Assembly: GCF_000306765.2 (NCBI RefSeq)
Contig: NC_017944.1
Location: 62,001-126,000 of the forward strand
DNA length: 64,000 bases
Direction: 5' to 3'
Source of the DNA: Haloferax mediterranei ATCC 33500
Lineage (GTDB): Archaea > Halobacteriota > Halobacteria > Halobacteriales > Haloferacaceae
Shown here piece after piece: positions 45,339 through 53,606 of the stretch. Both the position numbers and the translations under genes were made by a program. The first letter of the stretch is position 1. Each line of letters opens with the position of its first letter. The notes beneath the pieces are model-generated. The model saw only the letters and a program-made list of their open reading frames with translations. It was not told the DNA's origin and made no database searches.

Positions 45339-45426
45339 GCGACATCTGATTCTGAGATAGGAGTGTGACGTCTGAATCTGAGACGAGAACTAACGTCTAG
45401 ATTTGAGACGAGAACTAACGAGAACT
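45339..45426. repeat. 26-bp imperfect tandem repeat
   Basis: Three units of 25-26 bases built around CGTCTGAATCTGAGACGAGAA follow one another, with a partial fourth, just downstream of the third surface-protein gene. Divergence between units is visible, so it is an old array. Confidence 0.8.
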
Positions 45427-45490
45427 GTTTCGGGCGTGCGGAGATTGTTGTTTCCCGTGGTAACCCGACCCTGTTCAGCACAAAGCGTCG

Positions 45491-46624
45491 TCAGGACCCA
45501 TCGGAGTCGTCAGTTCGGCCTTCGTCGCGGTTCCAGAAGAACTCGCCGTTGGTCTCCGGTTCCGGCGGGCGTCGGTACCGGAACAGTCGGTCACCGGTAA
45601 ACACGACGAACTCATCGCCGCCTCGTTGTTCGATGACGCGGTTGTCCGTGTCGATAGCTACGTCGACCAACCCCTCAAGCGAATCGACCGTGACGGACCA
45701 GACGTCGTCTCCGACCTGATCGATTTGTCCGGTCGTAATCCAGTCATTGAACTCCTCGCGGGTCGACTGGTACGCCAGCCATCGCTGTTCACGGTTACTC
45801 AGTGAGAGTTGACCGGTAGACCGAGCAAAGACGAGGAATCCCGCTCCAACCGTGCCGAACAAGAACAACAACGGACTACCGACCTGCCGAAGGAGGCCGT
45901 AGTCGGGGTCGACAGTTACGTCTACGGTTCGCTCATCACCGTGGGTTATTCGGTCCGCGTCTTCGACGCGATAGCTATTCTGACTTGGATCAATCGGGAG
46001 GAGATACGTACGAGTAGTGTCTACGTGTTGGCCGTTCCGCGTTCCCGAAAGGTCGACCCGCGCAACGACCGTCATGTCGAGTTGACCGGGAGTCCCACCG
46101 TGTTCTCGGTCGATACGCCGAACGGTTTCGGCTGCATCGCTGATATTCAGCGAGAAGGGAATCGTCATCGACTCGTCAGGAGATAAGGATTCGTCGCGCC
46201 CATGGGCTAATGTCTGCTTGACCTGCCAATAGACGAGTTCGTCGGGCGAACCGGCGGACTCAACCGAGCGATAGCGCACGAGAACCGTCGTGTCTACGGC
46301 AAGATTACTCTCGTTGCTGACGCCGTACGTGTAGGTGAATGAGCCGCTCAGTAACGGAGCGACATGAGTCAAATAGACCGAGCGGTCTTGGAGAACGGTC
46401 CCCTCGACAAACGCCGACGTTCCATTGCGTACCGTAGCATTGTGAGAAAATGAACCGCTTGACTGCCACGAGGAGAGCTGTCGGGTCGCTGTATCCGTTC
46501 CCGGTTCGACGTGCGTGGTGTACGTCAAGTAGCCGCCAAGTGCGGCGATAACTAAGAGACAAACGAGAATCAGGCCGTAATTATCAACGATTGTCTTCGT
46601 TGTTTCACGTTGCCAATTACTCAT
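45491..46624 (-). CDS. DUF5305 membrane protein
   Basis: A 377-residue protein from the ATG at 46622-46624 (the open frame upstream is not conserved). One N-terminal helix (YGLILVCLLVIAALGGYLTY), an external beta domain to about residue 255, a second helix (GSPLLFLFGTVGAGFLVFA), then a cytoplasmic domain. This is the DUF5305 architecture found with archaeal signal peptidases. It probably acts in the same surface-protein system. Confidence 0.85.
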   Translation of the reverse strand: MSNWQRETTKTIVDNYGLILVCLLVIAALGGYLTYTTHVEPGTDTATRQLSSWQSSGSFSHNATVRNGTSAFVEGTVLQDRSVYLTHVAPLLSGSFTYTYGVSNESNLAVDTTVLVRYRSVESAGSPDELVYWQVKQTLAHGRDESLSPDESMTIPFSLNISDAAETVRRIDREHGGTPGQLDMTVVARVDLSGTRNGQHVDTTRTYLLPIDPSQNSYRVEDADRITHGDERTVDVTVDPDYGLLRQVGSPLLFLFGTVGAGFLVFARSTGQLSLSNREQRWLAYQSTREEFNDWITTGQIDQVGDDVWSVTVDSLEGLVDVAIDTDNRVIEQRGGDEFVVFTGDRLFRYRRPPEPETNGEFFWNRDEGRTDDSDGS

Positions 46625-46854
46625 TGAATATGATACGACTATGTAGGTAAATAAGGCTTGATACAGCCGATAGCGTATACGTCCGTATTCAGGCGTGAGG
46701 AGTCGATTAGTGGAGTAAACAAAACTAACATATGTGGGGAAACCGCCGTGCGTCACCTGGGGTGGCACAGTTCCGCATCGCTCAACTCGAATATCAGTAG
46801 TGATACCACCGACAGAAACATTATACGATTCGGGTTGTTATATATAATAAGAGC

Positions 46855-47748
46855 GTGCGCGTCGATACAGACAAGACGAGAAGGAGGCCGTCGTTAGTGC
46901 GACTGTTCAAAGAGCGCACGCACCCAAAAGATATTGCACTTATTCTCACGTTCCCCGTGATACTGACACTTGTTCACCAACTGCCGTTGGAACTCCGTGA
47001 GTCTCTCGTGTTCGACTACACCGATCCGACGCTGCTGACCGCGTTCACGTCGTCGTTCGTCCACTTAGAGACCGGTCACCTGTTCACGAACGTATTCTTA
47101 TACTTTCTCGTCGTACCTGTCCTGTACATACTCGGTGTCGTAAGCGGAAGTCGACGGCAGTTCCACGTGTTCGTGATAACAGTATTAGTTGCATTTCCTC
47201 CAGTACTATCGTACATGAACCTTGCAATCACTCGGTCGTCGGTCACATTTGGTTCATCGGGTATTGTGATGGCCTTCGCGGGGTGTCTGCCGCTCGCGTT
47301 AGCCGACTATTTTGAAAGTGAGTTCGGGATAGGGCCAGTAGACACGTTCGCACCGATGATGTTCATCACTAGCGTCGGACTCATTTCAGTTCTGAGTGTG
47401 CAGTCCGTCATTCCAGAGAACTCCACGGTGTTAGTCGGGACCGCTGGGCTGATACTCGTCGTACTGCTCACTATCCTGCTCTATGTTATTTCAGCATACA
47501 AACAAGAAAATGACGTTCGTTCGAAACTCCGTTCCAGTGCCGAGGCAACCGGCTATTTCGAATTGATTATCGTCACCGGGTTTTTGTTCGTCACGATTCT
47601 GCTCGTTGCATTTCCGGTTGACCCCACAACAGAGGGCGGTATCTTAAATCTCTACGAACACTTTGTCGGCTATTCGTTGGGGTTCATTGCATCATTCACA
47701 ACGGTCGAGTTAACGAGACGAATCGAGCGAAGAGACGTGTTCTCGTAA
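46855..47748 (+). CDS. Rhomboid-like intramembrane protease
   Basis: A 297-residue membrane protein that starts with GTG at 46855. It has six to seven helices. The rhomboid catalytic serine is in FGSSGIV (Ser135 in GSSG), the first-helix motif HLETGHLFTNV is present, and the final helix carries EHFVGYSLGF with the catalytic His. It cleaves membrane-protein substrates. It ends the surface-protein locus and may process its anchors. Confidence 0.85.
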   Translation: MRVDTDKTRRRPSLVRLFKERTHPKDIALILTFPVILTLVHQLPLELRESLVFDYTDPTLLTAFTSSFVHLETGHLFTNVFLYFLVVPVLYILGVVSGSRRQFHVFVITVLVAFPPVLSYMNLAITRSSVTFGSSGIVMAFAGCLPLALADYFESEFGIGPVDTFAPMMFITSVGLISVLSVQSVIPENSTVLVGTAGLILVVLLTILLYVISAYKQENDVRSKLRSSAEATGYFELIIVTGFLFVTILLVAFPVDPTTEGGILNLYEHFVGYSLGFIASFTTVELTRRIERRDVFS

Positions 47749-48039
47749 GTCGTCAATCCGGTTGCTGAACTTCTCGGAGGATGAGCCGTCCACGTGAACG
47801 AGCAGTCAGACTCGTATCGACCCGGCCAACCCGTGGCGAGAGACAGCTATTCGAGCAGATATGCTCCGGTTCAGAGATACCCACGAAATGCGGCGAGCGA
47901 TATCGACGGACACGACTGGAGTCGTCTTGTGTCAGTGAACACTGACAGTCTCTCGTGTTAAATAATTCAATTAAATGATGGATGTGTCGGTTTCAGTTCG
48001 TACGAGCCCGAATCTCTCGCTCATCAGTAAGGTCACAGT

Positions 48040-48186
48040 ATGGTCCCTCCACTCCGTACTGTCCTACTCGGTGAGCGCTTCGAACGAAACCCCGACTTGC
48101 TCACCGCAGTCGTGCTCTTCGGTGGCACGTTCGCTGCCTACGCGATTGGCCTGTTTACTGTTGCGGGGTCGTCTTCCTCCCGATGA
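48040..48186 (+). CDS. Possible 48-residue membrane microprotein
   Basis: The frame encodes MVPPLRTVLLGE, a charged segment, a single hydrophobic helix (LLTAVVLFGGTFAAYAIGLF) and a Ser-rich end. The composition is protein-like, but it could equally be a fragment of a larger decayed gene. Confidence 0.35.
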   Translation: MVPPLRTVLLGERFERNPDLLTAVVLFGGTFAAYAIGLFTVAGSSSSR

Positions 48187-48842
48187 ACGCGACGTATGCG
48201 AAACTCGTCGCCGCCATCGGCTACCTCACCAGACTTGGCTCCGCCCACGTCCGTGGAGTACACGCATAAACCAATCTGCCTCCTAAACAAGGTGTTAATT
48301 CCCAAACGTATCCCTGTGTCCAAGTAAATGACGTATAAAACGATAGTATATCGATTACCAGCCACTGTGGGTAGCACCGCTGCTCTCGTCAACCGAGAGA
48401 TACACAATTTCGTACCGACAGTGTGGTTCGCCGTCGAAATTCCAGACCCTCGGGTCTGTTCTCACCGCCTTTTCTCAACACACTATTCGGGGTCGAATTG
48501 AGGGATGCCGTTAACATCCCTGGAAATAGCCGATTGTCGGCAAGATTACCTGAACCATGAACGAACCTGTTTCGAAAGTCGAAGCTGTAAATGGCATGGA
48601 ATTTCGCTAGGGGCAGCTAGTAAATTAAAGTCACATTTACAACTGTATAGGTGTAAATTTAGAATATCAGGAATGTGAGTGTCAATCACTGACGAGATTG
48701 GCCGAATACCGAGCTAACCGAGCGTTCGACAACTCAGCCCCGTTCGTCTCAGCAGTATCTGACTCAGAGGGATGAACCCTTCCGTGACATCGAGACAAAG
48801 CTTAAGTATTGTGGGAACTAAAATGTATAACCACGTCCATCC

Positions 48843-49423
48843 ATGAAATGGCAATTCTCTCCATATCTGCTCTTGCTACTCGTTGTGTTTGGTATCTCGC
48901 TACTCGTGGCGGTAATGGCATGGCACAACCGCGACCGCCCGGGCGGTCGCCCGCTTACAGCTCTCGTCCTCGCAACTGCATGGTGGTCGCTTTCCTACGC
49001 AGTCGGCCGATCAGCGAGGTATCCCCACCCGTTGCCGACGTGTTCGACCCGCAGCCAGACTCACCGACGCGCGCTGAAATCACACCCTCCGATACCGAAG
49101 GCGAGTCGCACTACGAGATTCGGATACTGCCATTGAGACGAGAGGACGCGACCAGAGAGCGGGGAGACGAACCCTCCCGAGCGGAGTTCTGGTAGAAGAC
49201 ACCGACCGGAACGCGCTCATCTCGAACCCCGCGCTCAGTGAGGACCTCATCGGTTCGCACACCGACGACGTGCGCGACCATGGGGTTCGACCCTCTCTCT
49301 GAAAAACTGCAGGACTTGCTGGCCAATCCGGCCGAAGTCGTCGCCCAGTCCGAAGCGATACTTGAGCGGCGCGAACGGCTGTCTTGGATTACACCGGGAT
49401 ATCTGTCGAGACTTCACATATAG
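48843..49423 (+). pseudogene. Broken 7TM-type sensor histidine kinase
   Basis: The frame starts MKWQFSPYLLLLLVVFGISLLVAVMAWHNR and continues to WWSLSYAVG, the N-terminal helices of haloarchaeal 7TM histidine kinases. It then shifts into VADVFDPQPDSPTRAE and YEIRILPLRREDATRERG, parts of the same family's middle domain, followed by PAS-like debris (ALISNPALSEDLIGSHTDDV and GFDPLSEKLQDLLANP). The kinase core is gone. Several frameshifts and a large deletion make it a pseudogene. Confidence 0.65.
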
Positions 49424-49910
49424 ATTGTCAGTAAAAACCCAATTCTCGATACATAAAATCATAATTTGAAAACGTATATTGAATATGTTTACAGAATTTG
49501 TATACAGTATTCGTGAATCAGTCCAGCGTATACCACACCAACCATAGACGCAACGACACTGTCACGTCGCAGTAGCAACTTCAACAAAATCTAGGGAAAC
49601 GGGAAGAGAAACGAGACCGGTTGTCACAACCTGCATAACTATTTCTTCGCCAACGCGGTTCGTAGTCCCCCAGAGTACGTCAGACGAACACTGGTTGAGA
49701 AACCACTAAGTAGACAGTGCCGATGGGACGACTTCTAACACGTACTCGGGTACGCCGGCATCGGACTCGTGATTCTCATCTTCGGGACGGCAACCGCCAA
49801 CTACCTCACATAGGAACCGGCACATCGGAATTCGTCGGGCTCGTCGGTTTAATGATTATCGGGGTACTCGCACCGCTACTCACGTGGTGCCCCGCGCGCA
49901 AACTCAGTGT

Positions 49911-50168
49911 CTACCGCGTCATCAGCGATGTCTGGTTAACTCGCCGGTGAGGACCCGTTCTCGTCGAAAGCGAACCGTAGTGTTCGAGTGAGTCGATGAA
50001 CTCGGGAGTAAGCGGTGGTTGCACGGTGTTACCACTATATCTCTCGATGACATCTTCAAGCTGCGCGAGGTCGCGGAGTTCTTGGTCGCTGAGACACCAC
50101 TCGCTGTTCGTGAGGTCTTTGAGTTCACGGTACAAGTGACTGAGCGACGCCGAGTTGGTTCTGACCAC
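49911..50168 (-). CDS. Possible hypothetical protein (85 residues)
   Basis: The frame encodes SASLSHLYRELKDLTNSEWCLSD and further acidic helical sequence with haloarchaeal composition. The C-terminal 15 residues look random. It lies in a decayed stretch, so it may be the surviving part of a broken gene. Confidence 0.4.
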   Translation of the reverse strand: MVRTNSASLSHLYRELKDLTNSEWCLSDQELRDLAQLEDVIERYSGNTVQPPLTPEFIDSLEHYGSLSTRTGPHRRVNQTSLMTR

Positions 50169-50240
50169 GTCCGGACTGGTCAGTCTGTCGCATGTCGGGA
50201 CGAGAGCGACGGAGTCAAGCCTCGTCGTCCGGACGGTCGC

Positions 50241-50567
50241 TTAGAATGGGGGGTTGTAGTCTTCGTACTCGTCCATGTCCTCCATCTCATCAGTCTTCGA
50301 GGGCATCACCGCAGTACGCTGACCGCCGGAGCGGACGACTTCGACATCTTCGAGACCAGTGACGCTCTCGGGGAGTCGGCGTTCGATGGCCTTCATCGTC
50401 ATCGGGGCGATGCCACAGCCCGAACAGGCACCGCCGATCGCGACGGTCGCGGTCCCTTCTTCCTCATTGATGTCTCGAACCTCGAAGTTACCACCGTGTT
50501 GCTGGATTTGCGGGACGTTGTTGTTCAAATAGTTACGCGCCTGACGTTCGAGTCCTTCTGTGCTCAT
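50241..50567 (-). CDS. NifU C-terminal-domain iron-sulfur protein
   Basis: A 108-residue protein with the NifU-like domain: RNYLNNNVPQIQQHGGNFEVRDI, then GACSGCGIAPMTMKAIERRL with the cluster-binding Cys48 and Cys51. Such proteins hold and transfer Fe-S clusters in the cytoplasm. An acidic tail replaces the usual ending. It lies to the left of an iron-regulated operon. Confidence 0.9.
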   Translation of the reverse strand: MSTEGLERQARNYLNNNVPQIQQHGGNFEVRDINEEEGTATVAIGGACSGCGIAPMTMKAIERRLPESVTGLEDVEVVRSGGQRTAVMPSKTDEMEDMDEYEDYNPPF

Positions 50568-50874
50568 AGCAACTATTCATATTCTCTTAACTATCATAAA
50601 GCTGTTGTTTTAAGGGGTCCTAAAATAGCTCTACTCAGAATTTCTAATCCCTGAATCTCTCATTCTGTATATCGTCCTACTTGTTTGCTGGCAATTTTTC
50701 GTACTGCCTAAAAGCTAGATTGTATCCCGGGGTTCGCTTATTCGTACATAGGTCGAACCACTGAAGGGTCTCGCCCGTTCATTCCTCGCGTGTTCCACTG
50801 CAGGCACAGTTTATCCATACCATTCTTGCCGTGGGATTTTGTCAAGGTGGCTCGAACTGAGAGACGGCGTCCCG
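50568..50874. other. Intergenic region
   Basis: About 300 bases between the NifU-like gene and the end of the DtxR-family operon. No gene or repeat is seen. The AT-rich part near 50575-50610 fits a promoter for the NifU-like gene. Confidence 0.4.
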
Positions 50875-51297
50875 TTAGCAAGACTCGTCCTCGTTGACTG
50901 TAGGCGCTGGTTCATCGAATTCGGGTGTGGCCGTTCCCTCGGTGTCACAGGGGAGCGTGGCTGCGAGCCGCTTCGCAACCGTCGGACTGACCAGCCCGGC
51001 CAGTTCCATCGCCTCCGTCTCGTAGTCATCGAGTTCCAGCACGCCCCGGAAAAACCACGAGACGGTCACGTACGTCTCGTGCAACTGTGCGGTGTGCTTG
51101 CGTCCTGACTCAGTCAGCGTCACACCGTCGTAGGGCTCGTAGGACACGAGCCCATCGTCCGCGAGTCGCTGGAACATCTCTGTCGATGCTGCTGGAGACC
51201 TGTCTAGCATCTCCGCGACGACACCAAGCGGAATAGGCGGGTCGCGCCGGTGTTGTGCGATGTAGAGTGCCAAGAGATACTGTGGTGCCCCACTCAT
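50875..51297 (-). CDS. DtxR/MntR/SirR-family metal-dependent regulator
   Basis: A 140-residue protein. The N-terminal winged helix is clear (PQYLLALYIAQHR, IPLGVVAEMLDRSPAASTEMFQRLADDGLVSYEPYDGVTLTESGR), followed by a metal-binding/dimerisation domain (AQLHETYVTVSWFFRGVLELDDYETEAMELAGLVSPTVAKRLA). It lacks the C-terminal SH3-like domain. It overlaps the upstream gene by 4 bases and is the last gene of the operon led by the binding lipoprotein, so it probably regulates the DtxR-box promoter at 53236-53287. Confidence 0.9.
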   Translation of the reverse strand: MSGAPQYLLALYIAQHRRDPPIPLGVVAEMLDRSPAASTEMFQRLADDGLVSYEPYDGVTLTESGRKHTAQLHETYVTVSWFFRGVLELDDYETEAMELAGLVSPTVAKRLAATLPCDTEGTATPEFDEPAPTVNEDESC

Positions 51298-51845
51298 CGT
51301 GTCTCAGAAGATTTCTTTGTGTCGTCTGTGTCGCTAGGTGCAGTCGAATCACCGATTGGTGCCTCGTCAGTGGGCGTCTCATCGAGCTCGAAGGGCGCTG
51401 CATACATCCATGCCCGCAGTCGAGCGCGCTTGTGTCGGGGACTATCGTCCATGAGTGAGACTCTCCTGACCAGCTGTCGCCGTACTGCTTGCTGACAACC
51501 CACACAGGTATCGTCGAGCCGAGCGCCTGTCGCCAACACCGGATAATCCCTCGGGGAATCTACCGGAAAGCCCTGGGAAATGTACGGGACTAGACTCCAG
51601 TGGCTGATGCCGACACCTACACCGTAGTTCGTCGCGCCGTCAAGGAACGACTGGCGCTGGTCTGCAACGTCCTCACACCGAACGCGATACGCTGTGGGCG
51701 TCTCGTGACGACGTTGCAGTTCCTCGAACCCGAGTTCGGTCAGCAGAGTCTCGTCCACCGTGGCGCTCCGCCCGAAAATATCCTTGACGACAGCTACAGC
51801 TGCTCCCAACTTCGAGGCTTCCCAATCAAGTACGCGGCCCGGCAT
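51294..51845 (-). CDS. Hypothetical protein of the iron-regulated operon
   Basis: A 183-residue protein with an N-terminal helical part, a middle that includes YGVGVGISHWSLVPYISQ and a C-terminal DTCVGCQQAVRRQLVRR with a Cys pair that could bind metal. The end is a Pro/Thr/Asp-rich tail. Not a family I recognise. It sits between the lipoprotein stub and the DtxR-family gene with 1- and 4-base junctions, so it is in the iron operon. Confidence 0.7.
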   Translation of the reverse strand: MPGRVLDWEASKLGAAVAVVKDIFGRSATVDETLLTELGFEELQRRHETPTAYRVRCEDVADQRQSFLDGATNYGVGVGISHWSLVPYISQGFPVDSPRDYPVLATGARLDDTCVGCQQAVRRQLVRRVSLMDDSPRHKRARLRAWMYAAPFELDETPTDEAPIGDSTAPSDTDDTKKSSETR

Positions 51846-51846
51846 C

Positions 51847-52005
51847 TCAGTCTCCGCTCGTCACCGTCGATGCGGCCGTCTCCGTTGAGCCGCTGCCACC
51901 GGTACAGTCCGTGAGCAGGCCGCCGCCGACGAGTGCACCGCTGTATTTCACGTACTCTTTGTGTGTCGGTGTGTCAGTCGTATCGCCGCCGTTCGCGTCC
52001 GTCAT
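51847..52005 (-). pseudogene. Truncated second copy of the binding lipoprotein (signal peptide only)
   Basis: This 52-residue frame begins two bases after the binding lipoprotein's stop and repeats its N-terminus: THKEYVKYSGALVGGGLLTDCTGG matches RREYVKYSGAAIGGGLLAGCTGE. The lipobox Cys remains but the binding domain is missing. It is the stub left after recombination between tandem copies. Confidence 0.75.
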
Positions 52006-52007
52006 GG

Positions 52008-53231
52008 TCAGAACTCTCCGTCGATTATCGAACGCACTCGCTGTCGGTCGAACAGTTGATTCGTATCGGGAACTTCCGGGAACGACTCGGGATCGAATGT
52101 GCCGAACTCGTCGGGGTAGAGCTGCTGGGCGACCATCTCGGTCTGGAGGAGGTTGGTCAAGGGACCTTGCGACCCGAACGCACCGGGGTACACGTCGCCG
52201 TTTTGCACGGCCGTCAGCTGGCTCCCGACCGCGTGCTCTTCCATTGGCGTGACATATTGCTCGCGGAACGCGGACGGAGAGAACCCGGTCCCGTCACCAG
52301 TCGTGCCGATACCCCAGTGGACAATCAGCATCTCGGGGTCGACCTCGAGGAGGTGCTCGTAGTCGATTCTCCCGTTTTCTACGAGATCCGTGGTGAAGGC
52401 GCTTCCCACGTCCAGGTCGCGGTAGGGCTTCGTCTCGACGCCCTCCGTCTGAGTTCGCATCGGGTAGAAGGTTCCCTTGCTGGGGTTCGAAGCACTGTTG
52501 AGCAGCCCTACCGTCGGGCGCTCGCCTCGGGCTGGGAGCCGCGACTGAATCTCGCTCTGGACCTGCTGGTGGACCTCTACCAGCGCTTCGTAGCGCTCGC
52601 GCTCTTGGAAGCAGTCAGCCAGCCGCTCGAAAGCCTCATACAGCGAGTATAGCTTGTAGTCGTGCCACTCGCGACGCCGGAGGAAGTTGTTCCCGAAGAA
52701 CGGGGCGACTTCCTCGCGAATCTCTTCGGTATCCGATTCGCTCCAGGACCCATCCCAGCCCGTCTTGTGCATATAGTTGGGGTCCATCAAAATGACATCA
52801 GGGTCATTCTCGTAGAAGATCTCCTTATCCCAGTTGGTCGCCGATAGCGTGGCGGTCTCGGACTCCGGCGGGACGTCAAGACCGAACGGGTCGAACATGA
52901 ACCCAGGGATCATGTTCGTCGCCGTCAGGAACCCATCGCGCTGCCCGAGCGCGAACGCCATGTCCGCCCACTCCCCGTTGTTGACGATATAGGTCTCTGG
53001 GACCTCGTCGAATTCGACACAGCCGACCGGCTCAATGCACGCCTCGTAGGTCGTAAGAGTGGCTGTCTCCGTAGCTGTCGCGGTGTCGGTGGGGGTCTCG
53101 TCGGCGGTAGACGTCGACTGGCTACCCTCGCCAGTGCAACCGGCGAGGAGACCACCGCCGATGGCTGCGCCGCTATACTTGACGTACTCTCGCCGTGTTG
53201 GTCCCTTGCGTTCCGTGGCGTCGTCTGCCAT
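52008..53231 (-). CDS. Iron/siderophore-type ABC binding lipoprotein
   Basis: A 407-residue protein with a Tat/lipobox signal (RREYVKYSGAAIGGGLLAGC), a Thr-rich linker, then a periplasmic-binding fold of the FhuD/BtuF class (COG0614): EVPETYIVNNGEWADMAFALGQ, DPDVILMDPNYMHKTGWDGSW, APFFGNN, YSLYEAFERLADCFQERERYEALV, and a C-terminal helix set. No permease or ATPase follows, so it must use a transporter encoded elsewhere. Two DtxR-box palindromes precede the start and bracket the TATA-like stretch. Confidence 0.88.
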   Translation of the reverse strand: MADDATERKGPTRREYVKYSGAAIGGGLLAGCTGEGSQSTSTADETPTDTATATETATLTTYEACIEPVGCVEFDEVPETYIVNNGEWADMAFALGQRDGFLTATNMIPGFMFDPFGLDVPPESETATLSATNWDKEIFYENDPDVILMDPNYMHKTGWDGSWSESDTEEIREEVAPFFGNNFLRRREWHDYKLYSLYEAFERLADCFQERERYEALVEVHQQVQSEIQSRLPARGERPTVGLLNSASNPSKGTFYPMRTQTEGVETKPYRDLDVGSAFTTDLVENGRIDYEHLLEVDPEMLIVHWGIGTTGDGTGFSPSAFREQYVTPMEEHAVGSQLTAVQNGDVYPGAFGSQGPLTNLLQTEMVAQQLYPDEFGTFDPESFPEVPDTNQLFDRQRVRSIIDGEF

Positions 53232-53235
53232 ATGT

Positions 53236-53251
53236 TTTAGGCTACCCTAAA
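53236..53251. promoter_or_regulatory. DtxR-type operator (proximal)
   Basis: TTTAGG-CTAC-CCTAAA is a perfect dyad 5 bases from the start of the binding-lipoprotein gene. It matches the DtxR/IdeR-type pattern TTAGGNNNNCCTAA. The operator lies just downstream of the TATA-like run at 53252-53262, so occupancy would block transcription. Confidence 0.75.
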
Positions 53252-53271
53252 AATTTAAAAAACCTCCGGTG

Positions 53272-53287
53272 TTTAGGCGACCCTAAA
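53272..53287. promoter_or_regulatory. DtxR-type operator (distal)
   Basis: TTTAGG-CGAC-CCTAAA repeats the dyad 36 bases from the proximal site, on the other side of the TATA-like run TTTTTTAAATTT (minus strand). Two operators around one TATA box suggest cooperative repression by the DtxR-family protein of the operon. Confidence 0.75.
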
Positions 53288-53466
53288 TCAGTCCCCAGGC
53301 TACTCTCTCGGGTCAGCCGCCTGCTCGCCGAACTCCCGGGAAGGTCGTCTATCTCCCGGCCTGTACCCCCAGAGGTTCGCCTACAGGCTGTCGGCGGCGA
53401 GCAGTTCCTGGTCTTAGAGATGCACACAACCGCGAAGACGGCCATCTCCGACAGCGCGAGCCGGCC

Positions 53467-53545
53467 CTTCTCGACGGACATACCTAACGACGTGGCGGTG
53501 CTCTCGCCGCGTCGGTGTCTTGTGCCCGGTGGCGTCGTCTGCCAT
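53467..53545 (-). pseudogene. Second relic of the binding-lipoprotein start
   Basis: The minus-strand ATG at 53543-53545 starts MADDATGHKTPTRRE, matching the live lipoprotein's MADDATERKGPTRRE, then diverges into unrelated sequence before any lipobox. It retains its own operator upstream (53551-53564). It is the remaining 5' end of a third copy. Confidence 0.65.
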
Positions 53546-53550
53546 GCATT

Positions 53551-53564
53551 TTAGGCACGCCTAA
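53551..53564. promoter_or_regulatory. DtxR-type operator of the relic promoter
   Basis: TTAGGC-AC-GCCTAA is a clean dyad next to an AT-rich TATA-like run (53563-53573), located like the live gene's proximal operator relative to the relic start codon. Confidence 0.6.
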
Positions 53565-53606
53565 TAATATAAGAAACTTCTCACTTTTAAGCCAAAATTC
53601 TGATGG

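Larger units (their letters stand above)
47749..50240. other. Decayed region
   Basis: About 2.5 kb with fragments of several genes. A 48-residue one-helix frame lies at 48040-48186 (MVPPLRTVLLGE...), followed by a hairpin AGGGATG/CATCCCT at 48501-48521. The broken histidine kinase is at 48843-49423. Pieces of a small membrane protein (LGYAGIGLVILIFGTA) are near 49740-49900. An 85-residue frame on the minus strand at 49911-50168 may be real. No intact gene is certain. Confidence 0.5.

Noticed and set aside
46625..46768. Longer N-terminus for the DUF5305 protein
   Set aside because: The extra 48 residues are rich in Tyr/Arg and not typical of a signal. The ATG at 46624 gives the expected short cytoplasmic start before the first helix.
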